From positions 434,001 to 498,000 of the forward strand of contig NZ_JALJEJ010000002.1 of the NCBI RefSeq assembly GCF_022953055.1: a stretch of DNA of 64,000 bases. The letters run 5' to 3'. This document shows positions 34,475-42,891 of this stretch, piece by piece (positions within the stretch are counted from its first letter, which is position 1; each line of letters starts with the position of its first letter). Made by a program: the position numbers and the translations under genes. Under the pieces are notes generated by a model. It was not told the DNA's origin and did no database searches. It was given only the letters and a program-made list of their open reading frames with translations. The DNA comes from Mucilaginibacter straminoryzae. GTDB taxonomy: Bacteria; Bacteroidota; Bacteroidia; Sphingobacteriales; Sphingobacteriaceae.

Positions 34475-35395
34475 ATGAAGGATAGCAGCAGTGGTTACTT
34501 TGAAGTAGCGCCAGGTGTATATGGCTTAAAGATCATCTTCGTCAATATTTATATGGTTGCCGGTGCAGATGGACAATGGGTGTTGGTCGATGCCGGCATC
34601 ATGGGGTCAGCAGGGAGGATCAAAAAAATGGCCGAAGAACTTTTTGGCGATGTACCGCCTTCAGCCATTATCTTAACCCACGCCCATTTTGATCACCGCG
34701 GGGCTTTGCCAGCGCTATTAAAGACATGGGATGTTCCGGTATATGCACATAACCTGGAATTACCCTACCTCAGAGGCTTGTCTTCCTATCCACCACCAGA
34801 TCCTACCGTAGGCGGCGGACTGATGAGCCTGCTGTCTGTACTATATCCAAAAAAACCTTTAAACCTGGGCGACCGTGTTCGGGCTTTACCGCAAGATGGC
34901 AGCGTGCCCTTTTTAAATGATTGGATCTACATCCCCACACCGGGCCATGCACCGGGACATATATCCTTGTTCCGTGGACGCGACAAGGTATTGATTGCTG
35001 GTGATGCCTTCGTCACGACAAAACAAGAATCGGCTTATGATGCGCTTACCTTCAAAAAGGTATTAAGCGGCCCACCGAAATATTTCACGCCGGATTGGAT
35101 TTCTGCTAACGATTCGGTGATCAGATTACGAGACCTGCATCCACACGTAGCGGCTACAGGCCATGGCGTGCCCATGCAAGGCGAAGAACTTGCCAAAGGC
35201 TTAGACCATCTGGTGAATACTTTTAATGAAACAGCTGTACCTGCGCATGGCCGTTATGTGCATGACGCTGCAAAGATGAATAAGCGGGGCGTGCAATATG
35301 TACCGCCACAAAAAGTAAACCCCGTAATACTGGCCTCGGCGGCACTGATTACAGGGGTATTAACCTACACGCTTATTCAAAAAATTAAAAAGTAG
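34475..35395 (+). CDS. MBL-fold metallo-hydrolase
   Basis: 306 residues. Metal-binding THAHFDHRG near residue 73, a second His region PTPGHAPGHISL, and LIAGDAFVT and ATGHGVPM for the last ligands. A C-terminal membrane helix (about 280-300, ILASAALITGVLTYTLI) anchors the protein, unusual for glyoxalase-II-like members. Substrate not predictable. Convergent with the ExuT-type gene, three bases apart. Confidence 0.9.
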   Translation: MKDSSSGYFEVAPGVYGLKIIFVNIYMVAGADGQWVLVDAGIMGSAGRIKKMAEELFGDVPPSAIILTHAHFDHRGALPALLKTWDVPVYAHNLELPYLRGLSSYPPPDPTVGGGLMSLLSVLYPKKPLNLGDRVRALPQDGSVPFLNDWIYIPTPGHAPGHISLFRGRDKVLIAGDAFVTTKQESAYDALTFKKVLSGPPKYFTPDWISANDSVIRLRDLHPHVAATGHGVPMQGEELAKGLDHLVNTFNETAVPAHGRYVHDAAKMNKRGVQYVPPQKVNPVILASAALITGVLTYTLIQKIKK

Positions 35396-35398
35396 CGC

Positions 35399-36751
35399 TT
35401 ATAGCTGCACCTGCTTGTAGCGCGGTACCAGCAGCTTCATGATGCACCAGGCAATGATATATGATGATGCACAAATAATGAACATAATAAAGTACGCATG
35501 CTGCGGATTTTTTGCATATAAATCCGTCAGGTAACCGGCTAGCTTCTGGATCAGCACACCGCCCAGTCCACCGGCCAGGCCACCGATACCGGTAACAGAT
35601 CCGACAGCCTTTTTAGGGAACATATCAGACACGGTAGAGAAGATATTTGCAGACCAGGCCTGGTGCGCCGCTGCGCCTACACAAATTACTGCAACAGCAA
35701 ATATTACGGCGTTATCACCGAAGATGCTTTTATCTGCAAAATACTGGGTAGAAAGCACCAGCAACGGGAATACGGCAATAATCAGCATTGCAGTGATACG
35801 TGCCCTATAAACTTCCCATCCTTTGTTAATGAAAAACATTGGTATACTTCCGCCAAAAACACTACCGATGATAGCGATACCGTAAACGATAAACGTTGGC
35901 AGCATTACCTGCTCGCCCGTCATACCAAACTGCTTTTTCAAATAATCAGGCAGCCAGAACAGCAGGAACCACCAGATCCCGTCCGTCATAAATTTGCCCA
36001 CGAAGAACGCCCAGGTTTGCGGGAAGGTCAGCAATTTCCACCACGATACCTTTTCGCGCAACGCCACATCTTCAGATGGAGCGACATGCATTACCAGGTC
36101 ATCGCTATGGATGTAATCGTATTCTTCTTTACTTAACGACTGCATTTTACCCGGCGGGTTGTACAACAGAAACCAGAAAATGAGCCATACAAAACCTACG
36201 GCACCGGTAATAATGTAAGCATACTTCCACCCTTGTTGATAGCCAAAATAGGTTAAACACCAAGGCACGAAAAGCGAGGCAATCATGGCGCCGATATTAG
36301 AACCACTGTTGAATATCCCTGTAGCCAGGGCACGTTCTTTTTTAGGGAACCATTCGGCAACAGTTTTGATAGAAGCCGGGAAGTTGCCCGCCTCACCAAT
36401 ACCGAATAAACTGCGCACAAACATGTGTACTGCTACGGTACTGCCTGCAAAGGCATTCAGGATACCGAATACAGACCAGGTAATCAGCGAAAGCGCCAAA
36501 CCCAGTTTTGTACCGATACGGTCTATCAGCAGGCCTGCCAGAACGGTTACCACGGCATAGAAAAAGGTAAAGCACGAGGTAATGTTCGCGTACTCACTGT
36601 TGGTCCAACCGAAGCCGCCTTTTTCTACCGGAGTAGAAAAAAACTCTTTCAGGTAACTAATTACCTGGCGGTCCATGTAATTGATGGTAGTTGAAAACAG
36701 TAGCAGGGCAGCAACTACCCACCTGTATTTCCCTATAGAAGTTTGTGCCAT
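35399..36751 (-). CDS. exuT: MFS sugar-acid transporter (hexuronate transporter-like)
   Basis: 450 residues, twelve membrane helices; the ACS-subfamily signatures TTINYMDRQVISYL and RSLFGIGEAGNFPASIKTVAEWFPKKERA are the ExuT/GudP type. Imports galacturonate/glucuronate or 2-keto-3-deoxy acids with protons. Last gene of the minus-strand uronate operon (20 bp after kdgA), which strongly supports a uronate or unsaturated uronate as substrate. Exact sugar inferred from context only. Confidence 0.9.
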   Translation of the reverse strand: MAQTSIGKYRWVVAALLLFSTTINYMDRQVISYLKEFFSTPVEKGGFGWTNSEYANITSCFTFFYAVVTVLAGLLIDRIGTKLGLALSLITWSVFGILNAFAGSTVAVHMFVRSLFGIGEAGNFPASIKTVAEWFPKKERALATGIFNSGSNIGAMIASLFVPWCLTYFGYQQGWKYAYIITGAVGFVWLIFWFLLYNPPGKMQSLSKEEYDYIHSDDLVMHVAPSEDVALREKVSWWKLLTFPQTWAFFVGKFMTDGIWWFLLFWLPDYLKKQFGMTGEQVMLPTFIVYGIAIIGSVFGGSIPMFFINKGWEVYRARITAMLIIAVFPLLVLSTQYFADKSIFGDNAVIFAVAVICVGAAAHQAWSANIFSTVSDMFPKKAVGSVTGIGGLAGGLGGVLIQKLAGYLTDLYAKNPQHAYFIMFIICASSYIIAWCIMKLLVPRYKQVQL

Positions 36752-36771
36752 AATTTAGGTTCCTCGTTCTG

Positions 36772-37431
36772 CTATCTGGCGGTTTGTACCAGTTGCAGGG
36801 CGGTTAAAGTGTCGTTATATAATTGGTCGTATTCTTTATTCTCGAGCACCGATTTACTGATCAGTTTGCTGCCCATCCCAACGGCGCAAACACCTGCATG
36901 GAACCAGGTGGTAATATTATCCAGGTTCATTTCTACGCCACCGGTTGGCATAAACAGCTGGCCGGGGAACAGTTCGCGGATGGCCTGCAGGAATGCGGGG
37001 CCTAAAATATTTGCCGGGAAGATCTTGATCAGCGCCGCACCATTTTGCTGTGCGGTAAAGATTTCGGTCGGTGTCATACAACCGGGAATCCAAAGCATGT
37101 TGTTTTTAGCAGCTATTGCAGCTACCTCTGGGTTAACGATGGGCTGGATCAGGAAATCAGCACCTGCATCAACAAAGTTTTCAGCGTCTTTAGCCGTTTT
37201 GATGGTACCGATACCCAACAGCATGTCGGGCATTTCCTCCTGCTGTAATTTTTTAAGCGCTTTGAAATTCTCTAAAGCCGCTTCGCCACGGTTGGTATAT
37301 TCAATCACCCTTACCCCTGCTTTGTAAAGCGTGCGGGTAACATCAAGGCTTACCTCTTTATCTTTATAAAAAAACAAGGGCAGCATGCCTTGGGTAATAA
37401 TACAATCTAAAACATCCTGCTTAGTTTTCAT
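36772..37431 (-). CDS. eda: KDPG/KHG aldolase
   Basis: 219 residues from the ATG at 37431, which overlaps the end of the KDG kinase gene by 11 bases; an open frame goes on upstream but inside kdgK. Glu44 and Arg48 (VIEYTNRG) and the Schiff-base Lys136 (LIKIFPAN) match the classic residues of Eda. Splits 2-keto-3-deoxy-6-phosphogluconate to pyruvate and glyceraldehyde 3-phosphate, the last step of the cluster's pathway. Translationally coupled to kdgK. Confidence 0.95.
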   Translation of the reverse strand: MKTKQDVLDCIITQGMLPLFFYKDKEVSLDVTRTLYKAGVRVIEYTNRGEAALENFKALKKLQQEEMPDMLLGIGTIKTAKDAENFVDAGADFLIQPIVNPEVAAIAAKNNMLWIPGCMTPTEIFTAQQNGAALIKIFPANILGPAFLQAIRELFPGQLFMPTGGVEMNLDNITTWFHAGVCAVGMGSKLISKSVLENKEYDQLYNDTLTALQLVQTAR

Positions 37432-38458
37432 ACTGAATAGCTTGTTTAATTTCTTCAACGGTACTATGGGTAGCATCGCCTGCAATAAATAATTTTTCAA
37501 ATGCTGCTGCCGTAGCAAAAGCCAGCGTATCCGATGGGTGAAGGTTATTGTAATAGCCGTAGATTAGCCCGGCCATAAAACAATCGCCGCTGCCTACTTT
37601 ATCTACCACGGCATCGGTATTGTATTCGAACGAATGATACAAATGTTCGTCAGTGTATAAGGCTGTATAATAGGCGATGTCTTTCCCGCCATCAAAACGG
37701 AAGGTATTGGCAACTGCCCTACATTTCGGGTATTGCTTCATGATCTCCTGAGACGACCATTGCGCTGCCTTCAGGTAAATGCTTTTTTGACCCGATTCAG
37801 TTACTTCCAAATCCACCGGGATATCCAGCATTTTTTCGGCGGCCCAGATGTTCCCCATAATCAGGTCGCAATATTTAGCCAGTGAAGGCATCACCTCTTT
37901 TGGGGATTTACCATATTGCCAAAGCTTTGCCCGATAGTTCAGATCGACAGAGATCAGTATCCCACGTTCTGATGCCGCGGCTAAAGCTTCTTCGCATAGG
38001 TCGGCCACGTTTTGCGATAGTGCCGGGCAGATCGCACTGAAATGGAACCATTTTACGCCTTCAAATACTTTGTCCCAATCGATCACACCGGCACCAAGTT
38101 CTGCAAATGAAGAACCTGCACGATCATAGATCAGCGCATCGTTCTTCATATCGCGGCCGGTGGTGAGGTAAAAAGTACCGATCCGTTTACCGCCGAAATG
38201 CACGGCAGAAGTATCGATATTTTTTTCTTCCAGCAGACTGAGCACCTGATTAGACATCCCGTTATCCGGCAGTGCCGTGAAGTATTTAGACTTAACGCCC
38301 CACAAAGCCAGCGCGGTTGCCACATTCAGCTCGGCGCCGCCTAAATAAAACTTTAGCGAATTTTCCTTTAACCAGTTTCCGTCGCCATCGGGGCAGAAAC
38401 GGATCAGCAATTCGCCAAAAGATAATACTGAACCTCCCGGCTCTACTTGTAATCCCAT
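37421..38458 (-). CDS. kdgK: 2-keto-3-deoxygluconate kinase (PfkB family)
   Basis: 345 residues. PfkB signatures: FYLGGAELNVATALALWG at the start and the anion hole/catalytic VDKVGSGDCFMAGLIYG near the end (base Asp in GSGD). Phosphorylates KDG to KDPG. Longer than E. coli KdgK (about 310) but within the family. Sits between the SDR dehydrogenase and aldolase genes in the operon kduI-SDR-kdgK-eda-exuT. Confidence 0.93.
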   Translation of the reverse strand: MGLQVEPGGSVLSFGELLIRFCPDGDGNWLKENSLKFYLGGAELNVATALALWGVKSKYFTALPDNGMSNQVLSLLEEKNIDTSAVHFGGKRIGTFYLTTGRDMKNDALIYDRAGSSFAELGAGVIDWDKVFEGVKWFHFSAICPALSQNVADLCEEALAAASERGILISVDLNYRAKLWQYGKSPKEVMPSLAKYCDLIMGNIWAAEKMLDIPVDLEVTESGQKSIYLKAAQWSSQEIMKQYPKCRAVANTFRFDGGKDIAYYTALYTDEHLYHSFEYNTDAVVDKVGSGDCFMAGLIYGYYNNLHPSDTLAFATAAAFEKLFIAGDATHSTVEEIKQAIQYEN

Positions 38459-38472
38459 TGATGTTAACTGAT

Positions 38473-39288
38473 TTATACTCCGCTAAATATAGAAAATCCT
38501 CCGTCAACGCAGATCATTGATCCGGTTACAAATTCAGATGCGTCGCTCAATAACCACACAATAGCGCCGATCAATTCATTCGGGTGCCCGAAACGTTTAA
38601 ATGGTGTTTGTTTGATCACGGCTTCACCACGCGGGGTATAGCCCCCTTCTTTCTTGGTTAATAAATAGCGGTTTTGCTCGGTAAGGAAAAAGCCTGGTGC
38701 CAGGGCATTCATGCGGATGGCATCGCCGTAACGGTTAGCCAGTTCCACCGCAAACCACTGGTTATAGCAATCTACCGCAGCCTTGCCCATGTTGTAACCC
38801 AACACTTTGGTTACTGCCCGTTTAGAGTTCATGGACGAAATATTCACGATGCTGCCCTTGCCTGTTTTCGCGATAGCTTCACCAAATACCTGAGTAGGCA
38901 GTAAAGTTCCCCAAAGATTTAGGTCCAATACCTTTCTCATCCCCTCCAGGTTCATTTTAAAAATATCCTCTTCGGGTTGAAGCACACCTTCTGGCATGTT
39001 ACCACCGGCAGCATTCACCAAACCATCCAGTCGGCCGTATACTTCCAGTACTTTATCTTTTGCTGCCTTCAGTTGCTCTTCGTTAAGCACATCGGCTACC
39101 AACGCCAATGCTTTACCGCCTTTTTGGTTAATCGCTTCGGCTCTTTCCTCGGCTACTTGTTTGTTTCGCCCAAGGATAGCTACGGTGCCACCTGCTTCCA
39201 CAATGCCATCAACAAAAGCGCCGCCTAAAATACCGGTACCGCCGGTTACAACGATTACTTTACCTTCTAAAGAAAATTTATTTTCCAC
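38473..39288 (-). CDS. SDR oxidoreductase of uronate catabolism (KduD- or D-mannonate oxidoreductase-like)
   Basis: 271 residues from a GTG start (MENKFSLEGKVIVVTGG). NAD(P) site TGGTGILG, NAAGGNMP (typical of sugar-acid SDRs), catalytic Ser in ISSMNS and YNMGK (Tyr/Lys). Two roles are possible and both fit: reduction of 5-keto-4-deoxyuronate isomer (KduD) next to KduI, or fructuronate to mannonate reduction ahead of UxuA. The NAAGGNMP motif leans towards the mannonate type. Fourteen bases upstream of kdgK. Confidence 0.9.
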   Translation of the reverse strand: MENKFSLEGKVIVVTGGTGILGGAFVDGIVEAGGTVAILGRNKQVAEERAEAINQKGGKALALVADVLNEEQLKAAKDKVLEVYGRLDGLVNAAGGNMPEGVLQPEEDIFKMNLEGMRKVLDLNLWGTLLPTQVFGEAIAKTGKGSIVNISSMNSKRAVTKVLGYNMGKAAVDCYNQWFAVELANRYGDAIRMNALAPGFFLTEQNRYLLTKKEGGYTPRGEAVIKQTPFKRFGHPNELIGAIVWLLSDASEFVTGSMICVDGGFSIFSGV

Positions 39289-39318
39289 CTATTTGTAGTT
39301 GAATGATTTAAGATTTAA

Positions 39319-40149
39319 TTACCTGATATCTGTAAGCGTCACCGGATCCATATCTGTATAATCCAGGTTTTCACCTGCCATACCCCAAATAAAGCTGTAG
39401 CTTGATGTACCAACGCCGGAGTGAATGCTCCATGGCGGCGAAACTACGGCATCGTAATTCTTCATCAGGATGTGGCGTGTTTCATTACCCTCGCCCATAA
39501 AATGGAAGATGCGCTGCCCTTCAGGCACATCGAAATAAAAATAAGCTTCCATACGGCGGTCATGCACATGCGAAGGCATGGTATTCCAAACGCTTCCGTT
39601 ATGCAGAATAGTTAAGCCCATTACCAACTGGCAGCTTTGAATACCTTCTAAGTGGATATACTTATTAATAGTACGCTGATTAGCCGTAGCAACGTCACCC
39701 AGGTTAACCTTTACTGCCTCTTCATTAGTCATTAAGGTAGTTGGGTAGGTATGGTGTGCCGGGGCAGAAAGGATATAGAAAACCGGCGAATCGCCACCCT
39801 TAGCCGCGAAGCTTACTTCTTTTACGCCCTTGCCCAAGTACAGGCAGTCGAGCTTGTTTAAGCTGTAAACCTGCCCGTCTGCAATAACTTCACCTGCACC
39901 TGCCACGTTGATGATGCCCATTTCACGGCGTTCTAAAAAGTATTCGGCACGCAGGTTTGGGTAGTTTTCTAATGATAACTTTTCACCGGTCGGGATAGCT
40001 ACGCCTACCATCATACGGTCGTAATGGGTATAGGCAAAATTGATCTGCCCTTGCTGCGCCAGTTCGTCCATCAGGAAATTCTCCCTGATCTTTTGGGTTT
40101 GGTAACTTTTAAAATCCCCGGGGTGGATGCTATGTATTACTTTTAACAC
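39319..40149 (-). CDS. kduI: 5-keto-4-deoxyuronate isomerase
   Basis: 276 residues from a GTG start; the first residues (LKVIHSIHPGDFKSYQTQKIRENFL) match KduI N-termini. Cupin barrel with the zinc site PSHVHDRRMEAYFYFDV and a third ligand near HSGVGTSSYSFIWGM. Converts 4-deoxy-L-threo-5-hexosulose uronate, the open form of unsaturated uronates released by lyases, to 2,5-diketo-3-deoxygluconate. First gene of the minus-strand operon; divergent from the YhcH-cupin-UxuA operon. Confidence 0.95.
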   Translation of the reverse strand: MLKVIHSIHPGDFKSYQTQKIRENFLMDELAQQGQINFAYTHYDRMMVGVAIPTGEKLSLENYPNLRAEYFLERREMGIINVAGAGEVIADGQVYSLNKLDCLYLGKGVKEVSFAAKGGDSPVFYILSAPAHHTYPTTLMTNEEAVKVNLGDVATANQRTINKYIHLEGIQSCQLVMGLTILHNGSVWNTMPSHVHDRRMEAYFYFDVPEGQRIFHFMGEGNETRHILMKNYDAVVSPPWSIHSGVGTSSYSFIWGMAGENLDYTDMDPVTLTDIR

Positions 40150-40238
40150 GAGATGTTCTTATTAGGTTAAACTTTATAAATGGGTTAGCAAGTCTACAAT
40201 TCTCGGCGTTTATAAGAAAGAAAATCGGCCCTTATTTC

Positions 40239-40256
40239 TACGCAATCGTTATCGGA
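40239..40256. promoter_or_regulatory. LacI-type operator half-site in the divergent uronate promoter
   Basis: TACGCAATCG followed by TTATCGGA. The left half is the same as the half-site of the stronger operator at 40285; the right half is degenerate. It lies about 90 bases from the kduI start. Confidence 0.45.
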
Positions 40257-40284
40257 ACACTCAAAAAACAGAGGTTAGCCACGC

Positions 40285-40302
40285 TACTCAATCGTTTGCG
40301 TA
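40285..40302. promoter_or_regulatory. LacI-family operator-like palindrome
   Basis: TACTCAATCGTTTGCGTA, an 18-base inverted repeat with one mismatch (arms TACTCAA and TTGCGTA around a TCGT centre). It is of the size and symmetry of LacI-family sites and lies midway between kduI and the divergent 40398 gene. No LacI gene is in the window, so the regulator would be encoded elsewhere. Confidence 0.6.
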
Positions 40303-40397
40303 AATTGTGCGTGGTATAATTATAATTTAAGCGATATACGTTGTAATATTGAACAATCGGCCTGCCGATAAGATGATAAACCGTAACATTAACTTAG

Positions 40398-41012
40398 ATG
40401 AAGACGAAAAAAGTGGGTAAGCTTGCGCTGGGTATAGCATTGGCGTTGTTAACCGCGGGGGTAGTTTTTGCGCAGCCTAACACGGGGAATAATAAAGCGG
40501 CGAAAAAGTGGGTGAAGAGCAAAGCCTGGGGCAATGGCATTAAATTGAATGTCTTCGACGAGGTGAACGCAGCTGAATTTCAGAAACAATACATCGCCAA
40601 CAAAGCCGTATGGGATAAAGCTTTTGAGTTTATCAAAACGCACGATCTAGACACCCTCCATGTCGGCCGCTACCCTATCGACGGCGACAATGCGTACGCA
40701 ACCATTACCGATTCGCCTACCCGCGAATTCGACCAAACCAAATGGGAATCGCACCAGAAATATATTGACCTGCAGTATGTGATCCGCGGTGCGGAGAAAA
40801 TTGGTATGGTACCGGTTAATACGGCTACCGTGGTGAAAGAATATGATCCTGCAAAAGACGTGGCCAACTATTCTGCCGATGGCAAGTATTACCTGGCTAC
40901 CTCCGGAACGTTCTTTTTGTTCTTCCCACAAGATGCACACCGCCCGAATGTAAAAACCGAAGGTGCGGACACTGATAAAAAACTGGTAATTAAAATAAAA
41001 GTTGCCCAATAA
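40398..41012 (+). CDS. Exported YhcH/YjgK/YiaL (DUF386) family protein
   Basis: 204 residues, with a signal peptide (to about residue 26, GVVFAQPN). The rest is the DUF386 cupin: GDNAYATI, WESHQKYIDLQYVIRGAEKI, and FFLFFPQDAHRPN with the metal His residues. Known members (NanQ/YhcH) speed anomer opening of sugar acids in the cytosol. The export signal is unusual and would put the protein in the periplasm, perhaps opening uronate rings before uptake. First gene of the plus-strand operon. Confidence 0.88.
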   Translation: MKTKKVGKLALGIALALLTAGVVFAQPNTGNNKAAKKWVKSKAWGNGIKLNVFDEVNAAEFQKQYIANKAVWDKAFEFIKTHDLDTLHVGRYPIDGDNAYATITDSPTREFDQTKWESHQKYIDLQYVIRGAEKIGMVPVNTATVVKEYDPAKDVANYSADGKYYLATSGTFFLFFPQDAHRPNVKTEGADTDKKLVIKIKVAQ

Positions 41013-41023
41013 CTGAACAGCTG

Positions 41024-41362
41024 ATGAACGGATTATTTCAGTTTGAAAAAGAATTAGCCTGGGAAGATGCCGGGCCGGGTGTAAAACGGCAGCTTTTCGG
41101 TTATGGAGAAACGCTGATGATGATAAAGGTAAAATTTGAAGCCGGGTCTATCGGCGCAAGGCATAGCCACCCGCATGTACAGGCTACCTACATCGAAAGC
41201 GGCATTTTTGAAATGACCATCGGCGACGAGGTGCGCACCATCTCAAAAGGTGATGGTTACTTTGTGCCATCGAATATGGAACATGGCATCAGGTGTATCG
41301 AGGCCGGGATGCTGATAGATAGCTTCAGCCCGATGCGTGAGGATTTCATCACAACAAAATAA
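41024..41362 (+). CDS. Small cupin (KdgF-like)
   Basis: 112 residues, a single cupin_2 barrel with ARHSHPHVQATYIESG and GYFVPSNMEHG supplying three His and a Glu for metal. KdgF cupins linearise 4,5-unsaturated uronates; context (UxuA, KduI) supports that role, but cupins are promiscuous. Eleven bases after the YhcH-like stop and 23 bases before the uxuA start. Confidence 0.88.
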   Translation: MNGLFQFEKELAWEDAGPGVKRQLFGYGETLMMIKVKFEAGSIGARHSHPHVQATYIESGIFEMTIGDEVRTISKGDGYFVPSNMEHGIRCIEAGMLIDSFSPMREDFITTK

Positions 41363-41385
41363 ATTTATACGATCAATCATAAGAA

Positions 41386-42573
41386 ATGAGCTTAGAACAA
41401 GCATGGCGCTGGTACGGACCAAATGATCCGGTTTCACTTGCCGACGTTAAACAAGCCGGGGCTACCGGCGTGGTAACCGCCTTACACCACATCCCTAATG
41501 GGGAAGTGTGGCCGGTTGAGGAAATTTTAAAAAGAAAAGAAACGATTGAGGCTGCTGGCCTGAAATGGTCTGTCGTGGAGAGCGTTCCCGTACATGAAGA
41601 TATCAAGAAACGTACAGGCAATTGCGACCAATACCTGGAAAATTATCGTCAAACCCTGCTGAACCTGGGGCAGTGCGGCATAGACATTGTTTGTTATAAC
41701 TTTATGCCCGTGCTGGACTGGACCCGTACGGACCTGGATTATGCCCTGCCAGACGGTTCTACCGCCTTGCGGTTTGATATGCCGGCATTTGCTGCTTTCG
41801 ACGCTTATATTTTAAGACGCCCGAATGCCGAAGCCGATTACCCGGAGCACCTACTGCAACTGGCAAAAGAATACCTGCAGCAATTGAGCGATGATAGCAA
41901 GAAGCTGCTGGTAAAAAATATCATCGCAGGTTTACCCGGTTCTGAAGAGGGATATACCCTTGAGCAGTTTCAACAGGTACTGGACAGCTACAGCGGCATC
42001 GGCGCGAAAGAGTTGAAAGAAAACTTAGCTTACTTTCTGCAACAGGTGATCCCGACGGCTGAGCAAGCCGGGGTGTTAATGTGCATCCACCCGGATGACC
42101 CACCCTACCCTATTCTTGGCCTGCCGCGCGTGGTAAGTAAAGAGCAGGACATTGTAGACCTTTATAATGCGGTGGACAGCCCGAACAACGGACTGACCTT
42201 CTGTACCGGGTCTTTTGGTGTGATTTCCGAAAACGACCTGGCCGGAATGGTGAAAAGATTGGGCGACCGTATCCATTTCATCCACCTGCGCGCTACCAAA
42301 CGTGATGAATTGGGAAATTTCTATGAAGCCGACCACTTAGACGGCGACGTGGATATGTACGAGGTGATGAAAGCGCTGCTTGAAGAGAAAAAGAAACGTG
42401 TAGAAAATGGCCGCAAAGATGTTCGGATGCCTTTCCGCCCCGATCATGGACACAAAATGCTGGACGACCTGCACAAGAAAACCAACCCGGGTTACTCGGC
42501 CATTGGCCGCCTGCGCGGACTGGCAGAGCTGCGCGGACTGGAATTAGGCATTAAAAGAGCATTTAACCTGTAA
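41386..42573 (+). CDS. uxuA: Mannonate dehydratase
   Basis: 395 residues, the same length as E. coli UxuA (394). Typical opening [22 protein letters not shown], the metal-binding [37 protein letters not shown] and the C-terminal [12 protein letters not shown]. Fe/Mn-dependent removal of water from D-mannonate to give KDG. Third gene of the plus-strand operon; with KduI/KdgK/Eda it makes two entry routes converge on KDG. Confidence 0.97.
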   Translation: MSLEQAWRWYGPNDPVSLADVKQAGATGVVTALHHIPNGEVWPVEEILKRKETIEAAGLKWSVVESVPVHEDIKKRTGNCDQYLENYRQTLLNLGQCGIDIVCYNFMPVLDWTRTDLDYALPDGSTALRFDMPAFAAFDAYILRRPNAEADYPEHLLQLAKEYLQQLSDDSKKLLVKNIIAGLPGSEEGYTLEQFQQVLDSYSGIGAKELKENLAYFLQQVIPTAEQAGVLMCIHPDDPPYPILGLPRVVSKEQDIVDLYNAVDSPNNGLTFCTGSFGVISENDLAGMVKRLGDRIHFIHLRATKRDELGNFYEADHLDGDVDMYEVMKALLEEKKKRVENGRKDVRMPFRPDHGHKMLDDLHKKTNPGYSAIGRLRGLAELRGLELGIKRAFNL

Positions 42574-42619
42574 CTTTTAATTTAAATTTTGCATATTTGC
42601 ACCGCAAAAAACATTGCGG

Positions 42620-42693
42620 GGTTCCATAGCTCAGCTGGATAGAGCAACTGCCTTCTAAGCAGTAGGTCTCAGGTTCGAATCCTGATGGAATCA
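42620..42693 (+). tRNA. tRNA-Arg (anticodon TCT)
   Basis: 74 bases fold as a cloverleaf: acceptor GGTTCCA/TGGAATC (one G-T pair), D arm GCTC/GAGC, anticodon stem ACTGC/GCAGT with loop CTTCTAA (anticodon TCT, reads AGA), T arm CAGG-TTCGAAT-CCTG. Discriminator A at 42693; CCA is not encoded. An ATATTTG -7-like box lies about 25 bases upstream. Confidence 0.97.
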
Positions 42694-42716
42694 CTTCAGG
42701 TACATTAAGTACCTTT

Positions 42717-42751
42717 AAAAACCCTCTAAAAATCTTATTTAGAGGGTTTTT
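42717..42751 (+). terminator. Intrinsic terminator after tRNA-Arg
   Basis: Perfect 14-bp inverted repeat (AAAAACCCTCTAAA and complement) with a 7-base loop, ending in TTTTT ATTTT. It serves the tRNA transcript. The rest of 42752-42891 holds only a weaker hairpin at 42827-42859, perhaps the transcription end of the SusCD operon. Confidence 0.92.
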
Positions 42752-42891
42752 ATTTTAGCAATCCTTATGATCAACTTATCTACTGGTTGCTTAAATTACA
42801 ACTCTATGCAGGCTGTTCATTGATATGAACCCCCCGAAGCCATTGCTGCTTCGAGGTTCGAAAAAAATAATATTTAGTAGTACCCGGGTCT

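Noticed and set aside
42827..42859. Hairpin GAACC...GCTTCGAGGTTC considered as a CDS-linked terminator or attachment site
   Set aside because: The stem is interrupted and no T-tract follows on the minus strand; there is no duplicated tRNA end that would mark an integration site at the tRNA-Arg gene.
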